Of a DNA stretch of 64,000 nucleotides, positions 38,904-49,300 are shown piece after piece; the first letter of the stretch is position 1; each line of letters starts with the position of its first letter. The stretch comes from Candidatus Endomicrobiellum calonymphae. GTDB lineage: Bacteria; Elusimicrobiota; Endomicrobiia; Endomicrobiales; Endomicrobiaceae. The stretch is taken from the NCBI GenBank assembly GCA_031269945.1, contig JAISYK010000007.1, positions 174,255 to 238,254 on the forward strand, read 5' to 3'. Below the pieces are notes generated by a model. That model saw only the letters and a program-made list of their open reading frames with translations, was not told the origin of the DNA and did no database searches. The position numbers and the translations under genes were made by a program.

Positions 38904-38909
38904 CCCCCC
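38904..38909. repeat. G6 tract (minus strand) at the recA ribosome site
   Basis: The minus-strand leader reads GGGGGGAGTATG, so the G run lies only three bases before the recA ATG and forms the Shine-Dalgarno element. Confidence 0.7.
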
Positions 38910-39252
38910 ATTTAATGTCAACTTTTTACTCTGCTCTAATTTTTATAAATCATGTTAATTAATGCTAATTTTCAACCTCACTATCTTCAAAATCGTTAAA
39001 TTTTAAGCTAACAGTTAAATCAAAAGTTACTACATATTTACAACATCAATAAGAAACTGATGTATATGAATCATCACTAAGGTGTTCATGGCACAAATAC
39101 TTTAGTAAATTATATCTTGTTTTATTTTTTTTATTATCGCATAAGTCCTATTGCCATATAAGTGAAAACAGCCCGCAGCACCTCTACCATTTTTAATTTT
39201 TTAAGTGAAAATAGAATAACCCAGTTTAAGAATTAATATCGAAGAACTTTTT

Positions 39253-39411
39253 TTATAAGTATATACGACCACAAAAATTTACATCATAATAATTTTCTCT
39301 AATAAGCAATTCTAAATCTAAATATCCTTCCATTCTAGCTATTTTATCAAGTCTCTTAGATAAACAAGGAAAATATTCATAATATTTAAAATAATGATTA
39401 GTATAAGTCAT
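39253..39411 (-). CDS. Small ORF coupled to a decayed gene, unknown
   Basis: This 52-codon frame is too short for the ORF track: 'MTYTNHYFKYYEYFPCLSKR' and 'LDKIARMEGYLDLELLIREN' then 'FCGRIYL'. Its ATG overlaps the stop of the upstream wreck (TAATG), as in translational coupling. It is rich in Tyr, Leu and charged residues and reads as real protein. It may itself be a truncated remnant. No family is recognised; small ORFs of this sort are common in phage-derived regions, but that is only a guess. Confidence 0.45.
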   Translation of the reverse strand: MTYTNHYFKYYEYFPCLSKRLDKIARMEGYLDLELLIRENYYDVNFCGRIYL

Positions 39412-40340
39412 TACGCTACACCCTCTAACCCTAAACGTTCAATAAATTTTTCAGTGACCTCGTGTCTACAATCTTTTCTGTGATCAGTAATATATTTGTA
39501 ATGATCTAAAATATTTTCTGCGATAACCAGTTTTATCTATTTATTGGGAACTGAGTTAAGGACTGTGTATTAGCCCCTATGTCTTTACATAAAGGGAACG
39601 CCGTACGACCCGTATTAGCCTTATCCAAAATAAAACTAGATGGAATTTTGCAAATCGTATCAGCTCCTAATTCTATTAACTTCTCAATTAAAGTATTTGA
39701 AAAACGTGGTAGATAAAATATATGATTCTTAACATATTTATCCATACAACCATTAAATATACATGACAATTTTTATAATTTTTATTCAGATAAAGTCTCT
39801 GGATACCCTTAGATTTAATTATTTTAAAAATTTCATCAGAAAGAATCAAAAGCTCACCATTTCTCAATTCAACTTTCTTGGTACAATTTATCACTTTAAA
39901 AGACTTTGATACATACACATACCTAAACGATAATCGTTAGTACAAGTAAAAAAGAACATACTTTTGTATATTTAAACCAGCTTTGCCCAAACCTATTGCA
40001 TCAAAAGAGATGTCATTAATATACTTAAATTTATTTGTATTTAGTACTAGATTTAACTCCAAACAAGGATAACGCAACGCATTGTTATCGCCCCTTTTAA
40101 GCATGTCAATTTTTGTCAAATAAGCACTTACAATAAAAGAAGTTTCGTAAATTGTTTTGACATTTGGATCAAATATTAATTTCCTAGTGTATCAATGTTG
40201 CAGTGTCAGTTTTTAATTTCCAAGCATTTATTCCATTCGAAAAAAATTGCTGCGACATTTTTCTGAACAACTTTTCTCTCAAATTTTAAAAACCCATTAT
40301 CGAATCCTCTAGATTTTTGGACCATACTTATTTTTGTCAT
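39411..40340 (-). pseudogene. Large unidentified pseudogene (about 310 codons)
   Basis: Pieces in different frames join into one product: 'MTKISMVQKSRGFDNGFLKF' with 'VVQKNVAAIFFEWNKCLEI' (40206-40340), 'LIFDPNVKTIYETSFIVSAY', 'MLKRGDNNALRYPCLELNLV' and 'ISFDAIGLGKAGLNIQKY', then 'INCTKKVELRNGELLILSDE', 'IIKSKGIQRLYLNKNY', then 'FSNTLIEKLIELGADTICKI' and 'ILDKANTGRTAFPLCKDIG', and finally 'ENILDHYKYITDHRKDCRHE' to 'FIERLGLEGVA' with a stop. The reading is long and consistent, but I cannot assign a family. Confidence 0.6.
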
Positions 40341-40947
40341 CCAACCTAAAGTAGGGGCAGCACAAACAATTGATAAAAACCGTTTTATTTATATATTTCA
40401 TGGATAATTTCAAAGAAGAGTAAAGTTAATGAATAAAATATAAGTGGAGTTATTTACAAAACGCCAATTACACAATTTAATTATCTTTAAGGCTTATTTT
40501 TGCAACGAACATGCCATTTATGTGAGACAAAACTAAAAGAATATTTAAAAAAATAAAAAACCACTTGTTTTTAACACTCCCTTCCCACCTTCGTTATTAT
40601 ATCAAAACCAAATTAATTATTTTAACTGATTTAATTCACAACTGAGCTTGAAATTTTTTCAATTAAACTTGGAATGGATGTGTTACGTATGGGTTATGCC
40701 CCGATCTTATGGAATAAAGTCTTTTTATATTTTGCATTTTGTTATACAGCGTTGTTTTATAAACTTTATAATCAAAAAAATAGTTAAACAAATGTACAAT
40801 AAATGGGAGAAAGATGCTATGCTACCAAATTTATTAATTGGATAAATCCTTATCCAGATACGAAAGACTTACTAAAAGACGAAAAACAAGTTGGCAAGGC
40901 TAAGGAGGTCTATTATATACTTTCAGTATACTCTCACAGTATGTATT

Positions 40948-40956
40948 GGGGGGGGG
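40948..40956. repeat. G9 tract
   Basis: Nine G are followed by TGATC and a GTG that opens a 21-codon frame, a layout like the tpiA leader (G8, TGAAGTTTT, GTG). No recognisable protein follows. Confidence 0.7.
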
Positions 40957-41359
40957 TGATCGTGTATATAGTGTGTATTACTTTACGCGAGAAAGTTTGT
41001 CATTTATCACACCTCTCCCTTGCATAAAAAATATTAGCATTATAAAAATGGGGTTTGTTACTTTAAATTCAGCAATGTATATAATATCTTAACTTTTAAG
41101 TGGCGTATTTATCGACAAATGAAATGTAAGAGAGCTTCCATGTTTATAGTATTATACATTTATATATCATCCCCATCATCTGCAGTGAAGGAGGAGAGGT
41201 GATTGTTTTAATCGGATCTTCTTAATTTATAGCCTCTTCTTTTTTAGGTTTCTTCCATCATCACTTTTACTAATTTTTTATAGAGTGGTATAAAGTAATG
41301 AGCTGCAGGTTTGTTGGTGTTCTTTCAAGCAGCAAAAGAGCTTGTTGCACCGCTTGTGT

Positions 41360-41448
41360 GGTGGGTGGTGGATTGGGGTGTATAGAAAGGAGGATTGGGC
41401 GCGGTTTGCTATAATGTTAAGCTCGTTTGAGGGTGGTGGGTGGTGGAT
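41360..41448 (+). repeat. Direct repeat GGTGGGTGGTGGAT, G-rich pair
   Basis: The 14-mer occurs at 41360-41373 and again at 41435-41448. The first copy runs on into TGGGGTG, so this strand has many closely spaced GG and GGG runs and could form a quadruplex. It is unlike the rest of the window. Confidence 0.6.
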
Positions 41449-41589
41449 ATTATAAAAATAACTTTGCTTTTTATTTTAACAGGCAGGCAAATCTTTTGTC
41501 GCTACTTTATAGTACAAGGTATATTTTCTTCGGGTTAGATTTTTGATAAATTTTTCACAATCTCCCACACGCCTTATTTGTGTAGCATG

Positions 41590-41603
41590 CATCATGCATG
41601 ATG
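41590..41603. repeat. 14-bp perfect palindrome CATCATGCATGATG
   Basis: A self-complementary 14-mer lies in the porin upstream region. It could be an operator half-site pair or chance. Confidence 0.4.
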
Positions 41604-42101
41604 TACATCTGTTTTGCTTAATTTTAGATATTATATATCATGATGAACTTGAACTTATGGGGTATTGTTTATTATATTCCTTCCTCTAGTTGGGTTCTTA
41701 GTAGACGGTCAACAAAATCTTTTGTGAATTAGGTGCAAGTTTTACGTATCACACATACGCTTTTGCCAAAAAGTCTCTTTCGAAGTCGCTTGTGTAGTTT
41801 CACAGGAATGTTTTCGGCTATTTAGGTGCATCTCGTAGATTGTTAAAAAATAGGTGTGGCTTTGGTATATTTGTATTTTGTAGAATATTTGCTTAGTAGT
41901 AATTTTATTTATTGATATCACTTAGATAAAAAGGAATATCAAACCGACAATGGCTGTAAGCAATTAATTTCTAATGTACTTATTACAATTTTTTTGCTTT
42001 AATTTGCATATGATGTAATGTAAAAGGAGGAAGGTTACTTGTTAAGCAAGGTTATACTCATTTTGATAAAGCTCTAAACACATTTTAAAAATGGAGAGAA
42101 A

Positions 42102-43172
42102 ATGAATAAAAAAATAACAGCAAGTCTCCTCGTTACAATGTTGTTGTCAATTGTGTGCGTAGACAAAGTTACGTTTGCATCGAATGACTTTGCAAAAGGG
42201 TTGCAACTCAATATTACCGCAAAAAGTATATTGACTCTAAATAGACTTTACGAAGCAATATACACAATGGGCTTAGATATTTCGAAAGAATTTAAAAATA
42301 ATAATAAAATTACGGTAAGTCTTAAAGGTTGCGGCATAAACAATAACTATCCAAAAGATTTATATGCCGAAATTATATGGCAAAAATCATTTTTTGATAA
42401 TAAGCTTAATGTAAATTTCGGAAAATTTGGTTTTAGTAAATATTTCGACAAAAATAGCTACACAGGTGATGCATCCACTCAATTTTTAACAGATTTTTTT
42501 ATTTTTAACAAAACAATTGAAAGTCTTGGCGATAGGGTAGGGTTAAGGTTAAACTATACATTTGAGAAATTTGATATTGACTATGGTTATTTTAGATTGT
42601 TAGATAATAAATTTGCTAAAAATGGATTCAATGTTTTACAGATCAATTATAAACCCTCTAAAAAAGAAAATTACAGAATTTATGTATGGAAAGATGATAG
42701 AAAGTATTATGTCTGCGAAGAGAAAGAAGACGAACTTAGATGTAGATCAGGGATTTCTGGATTAGGCGTAAGTTTAGACCGTGAAATAAACAAACAAATT
42801 GGTACATTTGCCAAAGTTGGATACAAAAATCCCTTTATTGGAACAATTGTTAAAAAAGAAGGTACTGGAGACATCTCTTCATTATCGTTGCTTTGGAATA
42901 CTGGGATACAGGTTAAAAGTTCATTATGGTCTAGAAAAGACGATGTAATAGGACTAGCAGTAGGCCAAACATACAGATCATCCGATTATAAAGAACAAAA
43001 TAAATTCTCTAAGAATTACCGTCAAAAAACACAAACAGAACTGTATTATAAATTTACAATAAACAACAATTTTACAATCACCCCAGTGTTACAATATACT
43101 ATCCCAAGTGAAAATAATACTAAAAATGGCCCACTTATCTGGGGAGGCATAAGGACTTATTTTAAATTTTAA
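42102..43172 (+). CDS. OprB-like carbohydrate porin (outer membrane beta-barrel)
   Basis: This 356-residue exported barrel has the signal peptide 'MNKKITASLLVTMLLSIVCV' with likely cleavage after 'TFAS'. Many alternating strands follow, and it ends in 'GGIRTYFKF' with the C-terminal Phe used by the BAM machinery. The stretch 'VNFGKFGFSKYFDKNSYTGD' with 'TQFLTDFFIFNK' matches the OprB carbohydrate-porin family, where the equivalent region defines the family. It probably admits sugars. GGAGAG precedes the ATG. One of four plus-strand genes, it is preceded by a very long leader region. Confidence 0.8.
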   Translation: MNKKITASLLVTMLLSIVCVDKVTFASNDFAKGLQLNITAKSILTLNRLYEAIYTMGLDISKEFKNNNKITVSLKGCGINNNYPKDLYAEIIWQKSFFDNKLNVNFGKFGFSKYFDKNSYTGDASTQFLTDFFIFNKTIESLGDRVGLRLNYTFEKFDIDYGYFRLLDNKFAKNGFNVLQINYKPSKKENYRIYVWKDDRKYYVCEEKEDELRCRSGISGLGVSLDREINKQIGTFAKVGYKNPFIGTIVKKEGTGDISSLSLLWNTGIQVKSSLWSRKDDVIGLAVGQTYRSSDYKEQNKFSKNYRQKTQTELYYKFTINNNFTITPVLQYTIPSENNTKNGPLIWGGIRTYFKF

Positions 43173-43194
43173 CTAGCCAAATTATTTATTTTAA

Positions 43195-44784
43195 TTATAA
43201 CCCTTCCCTCAACGTAGCTTTAATAAACCCTTTAAAAATAGGATGAGCTTTCAATGGTCTTGAGGTGAATTCAGGGTGAAATTGTACACCTATAAAAAAT
43301 GGGTGTCCCTTCATTTCAATAATTTCGGGAAGTACTCCTTTATGATATGCACTAACTAAAAGTCCGACCTTCTCCAATATATCTATAAATTCAGGATTCA
43401 TCTCATATCTGTGCCTATGTCTTTCCTCAATTTCTGTGTTCTCATACAAATTATATGCTAAAGTGCCCTTTTTTACTTCAGATTTATAATTTCCAAGCCT
43501 CATTGTCCCGCCTTTATACTTAATTTCTTTTTGCTCATCAAGAATTTTTATGACAGGATATTCAGTATTTTCATTAAATTCGGTAGAATTTGCATTTTTA
43601 AGTTTTGCTAAATTTCTTGAAACTTCTATGACACTGCACTGCATTCCCAAACATATTCCAAGAAAAGGAATTTTATTTTTCCTCGCGTAAGTTATAGATT
43701 TTATTTTGCCCTCTATACCTCTGTTCCCAAACCCACCTGGTACCAAAATAGCATTACAATCTCTTAATTTTTTAATCAAATTTTCATCCTCAGCATCAAT
43801 GTAATGGATATCAGCTTTCGCATTTAATTCCGCTGCAGCAATATTTAAAGATTCGTCAATAGACTTATAAGCATCTTTTAAAGTTGCATATTTTCCCACA
43901 ACCGCAATATTAATCTTTCTATTAAACTCAAATTCGCTCAACGATTTGATCTTAACAAACCATTTTTTATCAAACCTTTTAATAGGCTCCATATTAAGCT
44001 TTTCTAATATCAATAAATCAACATTTTGCTTATGTAAAGCTTCAGGAATAAAATAAATACATGGACTATCTAATGCCTCAATTACACAATTTTCATCAAC
44101 ATCACAAAAAAGCGATATTTTTTTCTTTAAAGAATCGTCAAGCTTATATTCAGTTCTACATATTATCATACTTGGGGGAATGCCTATTTCTCTTAATTTT
44201 TTGACCGAGTGTTGCGTGGGTTTAGTTTTCAATTCGTTAGCCCCAGCAACATATGGAACAAGAGTAACATGTATGTTACAAATATCTTCCTTTCTATTTT
44301 CAAGTTGAAATTGCCTCGCAGCTTCTATAAAAGGAAGACTCTCAATATCTCCAATTGTTCCTCCAATTTCAATTATAGAAACATCAAAATTATTTTTTAA
44401 AGCTTTAAAACGCTTTTTTATTTCATCTGTAATATGAGGTATGACTTGAACCGTATTGCCGCCATAGTCACCTCTTCTTTCTTTATTAATTACAGTTTGA
44501 TATATATCACCAGCAGTATTTGTATTTGCTTTACTTGTATAGATATCTAAAAATCTTTCATAAGTACCCAAATCTAAATCTGATTCTGTCCCATCCACAG
44601 TCACGAATACCTCACCATGCTGATAAGGATTCATAGTCCCAGGATCCACGTTTATATAAGGATCAAATTTTATCATAGTAACCTTAAACCCATGAAGCTG
44701 CAAAAGTTTCCCGATACTCGCACCAGAAATACCCTTGCCAAGCGAACTTACAACTCCTCCAGTAATAAAAATATACTTTTCCAT
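43195..44784 (-). CDS. pyrG: CTP synthase
   Basis: Makes CTP from UTP with ATP and glutamine. About 529 residues: an N-terminal synthetase domain ('YIFITGGVVSSLGKGISGAS', 'KFDPYINVDPGTMNPYQHGE') and a C-terminal class I glutaminase with nucleophile 'FLGICLGMQCSVIE' and catalytic pair 'VQFHPEFTSRP'. The ATG at 44784 overlaps the purF stop (TGATG); the track adds a TTG codon. It is the last gene of the purF-pyrG pair, placing both glutamine-dependent steps under one transcript. Confidence 0.97.
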   Translation of the reverse strand: MEKYIFITGGVVSSLGKGISGASIGKLLQLHGFKVTMIKFDPYINVDPGTMNPYQHGEVFVTVDGTESDLDLGTYERFLDIYTSKANTNTAGDIYQTVINKERRGDYGGNTVQVIPHITDEIKKRFKALKNNFDVSIIEIGGTIGDIESLPFIEAARQFQLENRKEDICNIHVTLVPYVAGANELKTKPTQHSVKKLREIGIPPSMIICRTEYKLDDSLKKKISLFCDVDENCVIEALDSPCIYFIPEALHKQNVDLLILEKLNMEPIKRFDKKWFVKIKSLSEFEFNRKINIAVVGKYATLKDAYKSIDESLNIAAAELNAKADIHYIDAEDENLIKKLRDCNAILVPGGFGNRGIEGKIKSITYARKNKIPFLGICLGMQCSVIEVSRNLAKLKNANSTEFNENTEYPVIKILDEQKEIKYKGGTMRLGNYKSEVKKGTLAYNLYENTEIEERHRHRYEMNPEFIDILEKVGLLVSAYHKGVLPEIIEMKGHPFFIGVQFHPEFTSRPLKAHPIFKGFIKATLREGL

Positions 44785-46175
44785 CAACTTTCCCTATCTA
44801 TATCATTTGGAATTTTTGTAGGATATTTACCAGTAAAACATGACGTACAAAAGTCATTGTCCTTCCCAACATTTTTTTTACAACCAAAAGAACAGGCTTT
44901 AATAAGATTTTCTAAAGTTAAAAAAAACAAAGTATCAACATCTAAATATTTTCTTATTTCTTCTATTGAATTATTGGCAGCTATTAAATTCTCCTTATTC
45001 GGAGTGTCAATACCGTAATGACATGAACTAATTATGGGTGGACAGGATAAAGCAAAATGTATTTTTTTTGAACCTGCTTCTTTTAAAATATTTACTAATC
45101 TTCTTGAAGTGGTCCCTCTTACTATCGAGTCGTCGATAAGCACTATTTCCTTACCATTTATAACATCTTTTATAGGACGAAGCTTAAACCTTGCAATTAA
45201 ATCTCTTAAATTCTGCATAGGTTTTATGAATGATCTCCCCACATAATAATTTCTTACAAGACCATTTTCAAAGAGTATATTTGAGATTCTTGAAAATCCA
45301 ATCGCAGCACAATAACCGGTATCAGGAACAGGCATTACAATATCAGCTTTTATATCTTCCATCTGTAGTGCGAGATACTCCCCCATCTTTACCCTAGCTT
45401 CCTTCACGGTATGTTTAAACATTATACTATCAGGTCGTGCAAAATAGACTTGTTCAAAAATACAAGTATTTTGTTTTTTGGAACTATCATATACGAAAGA
45501 TTTCTTTATTTCCCCGTTTTCTATTACGATAATTTCACCAGGTTCTATATCTCTAACGTATTTTCCACCTATAACTTCAATTGCAGGAGTTTCAGAAGAT
45601 AACACATATGACTTACTGTCTACTTTCCCTAAAACTAAAGGTCTAAAACCATTTTTATCTCTTGCACCTATAAGGGTTTTGTCTCTAAGTATGACAAGCG
45701 AGAAAGCGCCATCAAGCTTGTACATTGAACTCGCAATTATATCTGAGAGTTCACCTTCAGACATTGCTATAAGATGCAATAATATTTCGGTATCCGATGT
45801 ATGATTAAAAATTGCTCCTTTTTTCAAAAGCATCTCTTTAATTTCATAAAAATTCGTAATATTTCCATTATGTGCTACAGAAATGTTTCCGTGAATACAG
45901 CTCATTTGAAAAGGTTGAGCGTTTATCAAAGAACTTTTTGAAGAAGTCGTATAGCGAACATGCCCTATGGCGGCAGTTGCTGAAAGTTTTTTTAACAAAA
46001 TTTCATCATCAAAAACTTTGGAAACAAGACCCATATATTTTAAAGTCTTCATCTTGTCTTTTCCACTTAATGTAATACCAAAAGATTCTTCTCCTCTATG
46101 TTGCAAGGTAAGAAGTCCAGCAGCAGTCAAAACTACAGCATTTTCATTGTTTTCAATACCGATTATCCCACACAC
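44784..46175 (-). CDS. purF: Amidophosphoribosyltransferase (Fe-S type)
   Basis: First step of purine synthesis: PRPP plus glutamine to phosphoribosylamine. About 463 residues. A GTG at 46175 gives a protein whose second residue is the catalytic Cys ('VCGIIGIENN'), exposed after removal of the initiator; GAGGG lies seven bases upstream. The track start, 21 residues earlier, would add an unlikely extension. It also shows 'LQHRGEESFG', 'IGHVRYTTSS', and the PRPP site 'IVLIDDSIVRGTTSRRLV'. 'FCTSCFTGKYP' near the end marks the [4Fe-4S] Bacillus-like type. Confidence 0.95.
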   Translation of the reverse strand: MCGIIGIENNENAVVLTAAGLLTLQHRGEESFGITLSGKDKMKTLKYMGLVSKVFDDEILLKKLSATAAIGHVRYTTSSKSSLINAQPFQMSCIHGNISVAHNGNITNFYEIKEMLLKKGAIFNHTSDTEILLHLIAMSEGELSDIIASSMYKLDGAFSLVILRDKTLIGARDKNGFRPLVLGKVDSKSYVLSSETPAIEVIGGKYVRDIEPGEIIVIENGEIKKSFVYDSSKKQNTCIFEQVYFARPDSIMFKHTVKEARVKMGEYLALQMEDIKADIVMPVPDTGYCAAIGFSRISNILFENGLVRNYYVGRSFIKPMQNLRDLIARFKLRPIKDVINGKEIVLIDDSIVRGTTSRRLVNILKEAGSKKIHFALSCPPIISSCHYGIDTPNKENLIAANNSIEEIRKYLDVDTLFFLTLENLIKACSFGCKKNVGKDNDFCTSCFTGKYPTKIPNDIDRES

Positions 46176-46363
46176 AATAATGCCCTCTTTTGTAAAAACA
46201 CAAACACATAACAATAAAAGTTTTTTTATGATATACAACTTTTATCATCACATAATTTAAAAATTAATGTTCAATTGATAACATAAACCTATCTGCAACC
46301 TAATTTAAATTAATTATAAAAGTTATCTTATAGAATACTCTATGGAATCTATTTTAGAGAATC

Positions 46364-49300
46364 TTATAAACTAATACAAGTCTCAATATTCTGCAATTCT
46401 TCATACGAATCGCATGCTCTTAAATAAGCAATAACTTTTTCAAGATTTGTTAAAATAGAACACCCACACTTGACAGCTATTTTTCTTATTTCAGAATTGT
46501 TATGTAGCTCATCAACGCTTAAACTTTTATTTATATTTATTACAAAGTCAACTTTCCCATCAGTTATAACATCAATTGCACGAGGACATCTATTCCAATG
46601 TACGGCATTAACTTCATAACCTCTACTTCCCAAATATTTAGCAGATCCTTTTGTCGCATAAATCGGTACAGAAAGCTTATAAAGACTATCCATCACTTCC
46701 ATAAATTTAACCTTGTCTTTTTCCCTACCCGTACTTAATAAAATTCCCTTTTTAGGTCTTTTTATCTGAGTCGATTCCATTGAAAGAAGAAGAGCATGAT
46801 TGAATCTTTTTCCCAAACAGCCTACTTCACCGGTAGATGCCATTTCTACACCAACAACCGGATCTGCTCCATCTAGTCTTTGAAAACTAAACATCGAAGC
46901 TTTAACTCCAACATAAGGTATCTCACTTTCATCAATTAAAATCTTCTTTATTTTTTCACCATTCATAACTTTACATGCAAGTTCGACAAGATTTATACCA
47001 GAAACTTTAGAAATAAACGGGAATGACCTGGAAGCTCTTGCATTACATTCTATAACCTTGACATCGTTATCCTTAGCTATAAACTGAATATTAAAAGGTC
47101 CATTCAAATTAAGATCTTTGGCTATTTCCCTCACTATGTCCCTTATAATATTTATTGTGTGTACATATATTTTTTGAGCTGGAAATACCATTGTTGCATC
47201 TCCACTATGCACACCAGCGTTTTCAATATGTTCACTTATCAAAGAAAGAATAACCTCGCCATTTTTAGCAATTCCATCGCACTCTATTTCCTTTGCATCA
47301 AGAATAAATTTCGAAATAACAACCGGGAAATCAGTTGAAATATTTTTTGTAAGAGATAAATAGTAATCTAGACTTTCCTGATCATTTGCGACATTCATAA
47401 GGGTTCCAGAAAGAACAAAACTAGGACGAATCAAAACAGGAAATTTAACTTTTTTTATAAACTTTTCTATATCCGCAATAGAAATAGCAGAAATCCACTC
47501 CGGTTGATCTATGCCAAGCTTATCAAGCATAGCAGAAAATTTTTCCCTATCTTCAGCTTTATCAACACTTTTTTGATCATGTCCTAATATATTTACTCTA
47601 GCTTCACTTAATGGTTGAATTAAGTTATTGGGATTTTGCCCACCCATACAAGCAATTACACCTTTTGGATTTTCGATGTCAACAATATCTAAAACTCTTT
47701 CAAATGACAACTCCTCAAAATAAAGTCGATCTGAAGCACTATAATCCGTAGATACTGTTTCAGGATTACAATTAATTATAACACTATCGTTTTTTTTGTT
47801 TTTAAAATAACTACTAGTCATAACAGAACACCAGTCAAATTCTAGACTACTGCCTATGCGATAACTACCGCTTCCTAAAGTTATAATACTCTTTTCGTTT
47901 TTTTTTGTAGATACATCATCACTACACATACCATCATATGTAAGATATAAATAATTAGATTTTGTAGGATATTCTGATGAAGTTGTATCTATCTGTTTCA
48001 CAACAGGCAAAATTCTCAATTTTTTTCTCAATTTCCTTACACCAAAAGATAAACTTCTCATTTCTCTTATTGTTAACTTTATTTTACTATCCAAACATGC
48101 AGAAAGATATATTTTTGTAAGTTGAAAATCGGAGAAACCCCTCGATTTCAGACGTTGTAGTTTCTCCTTTGTAATCATCTTATAAGAATCATATATTTCC
48201 TGAACTGTAACATTATCCCTCTTAACTTTCGGTTTAAAAAAATCTAATAATTCCATTTCGACATTAGCAAGATACAAAACATGTGACAAAAACCAATAGT
48301 CTATTTTTGTTTCTTCATATACATACTTTAAAGTCTTACCTCTCCTAAATGCTTCATAAATTGCAAAAATTCTTAAATTTGTAGGTATTAAAAGTTCCCT
48401 TTCAAGAATTTCATCTGAAGCATCTTTAAAAACATTTGCAGTTATACCATCTTCATTTTCATTAACCATTCTCAAAGCTTTTTGCACAACTTCGCAAAAA
48501 TTTCTTCCTATAGCCATAACTTCACCTACAGATTTCATCTGCGTCCCAAGATTTTTTGACACTCCACTAAATTTATTTAAATCCCAACGAGGAACTTTTA
48601 AAGTAACGTAATCAAGCGATGGTTCGTAAAATGCTGAAGTTGTTCCAGTAACGGGATTTTTAAGTTCTAGCAAATCAAATCCTATAACTATTTTTGCAGC
48701 TATATATGCAATAGGATATCCAGTAGCTTTGCTTGCTAAAGCACTTGAGCGTGACAATCTAGCGTTAATTTCAATAACATAAAAACTATAATCCCTTGGA
48801 TTTAAAGCATACTGTACATTACACTCACCAACAATACCCAAATTTTGTGCAATTTTTATAGACGTATCTCTCAACATATTATTCTCAACGTTATTTATCG
48901 TTTGACAAGGGGCTATAACTATAGAATCACCCGTATGTATACCCATAGGATCAAAGTTTTCCATGTTGCATATAGTTATGGTATTACCTGTCTTATCGCG
49001 CATAACCTCATATTCTATTTCTTTCCAACCATGTAAAGACTTCTCAATTAAAAGTTGAGGAGAACTCATGAGTGCAGCCTGCGTAAGTTTTCTCAATTCA
49101 GTTGCAGTTCTAGCAAGCCCACTACCGAGTCCTCCAAGAGCAAATGCAGATCTTGTTATGACAGGGTAACCAATTTTTTCTGCAGTTTTTAAAGCTTCAT
49201 CTACAGTGGAAACAGCGTGGCTTTTCGCTATAGGAGCACTTATCGATTTCATCTTTTTTGCAAAAAGGTCTCTATTCTCAGACATCTCAAGAGCATTAAC

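Larger units (their letters stand above)
40341..42101. other. Long gap with GT-rich segment upstream of the porin
   Basis: No intact gene is seen. At 40803-41027 a plus-strand reading ('YPDTKDLLKDEKQVGKAKEV') runs into a G9 tract (40948-40956); it may be chance. From about 41330 to 41900 the plus strand becomes unusually rich in G and T. The minus strand there has short coding-like scraps ('DFVDRLLRTQLEEGI', 'NYTSDFERDFLAKAYV') with many stops. The last 60 bases are the porin leader. Confidence 0.45.

Noticed and set aside
41700-41900. Minus-strand scraps ('DFVDRLLRTQLEEGI', 'KETFWQKRM') that faintly recall part of Cas9
   Set aside because: Too short, several stops, no HNH or RuvC motif, no cas1/cas2 and no CRISPR repeats nearby. 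I do not claim a cas remnant.
46176-46238. N-terminal extension of PurF in the ORF track
   Set aside because: PurF needs its catalytic Cys at the mature N-terminus. The GTG immediately before that Cys has GAGGG at good spacing, so the 21-residue extension is unlikely.
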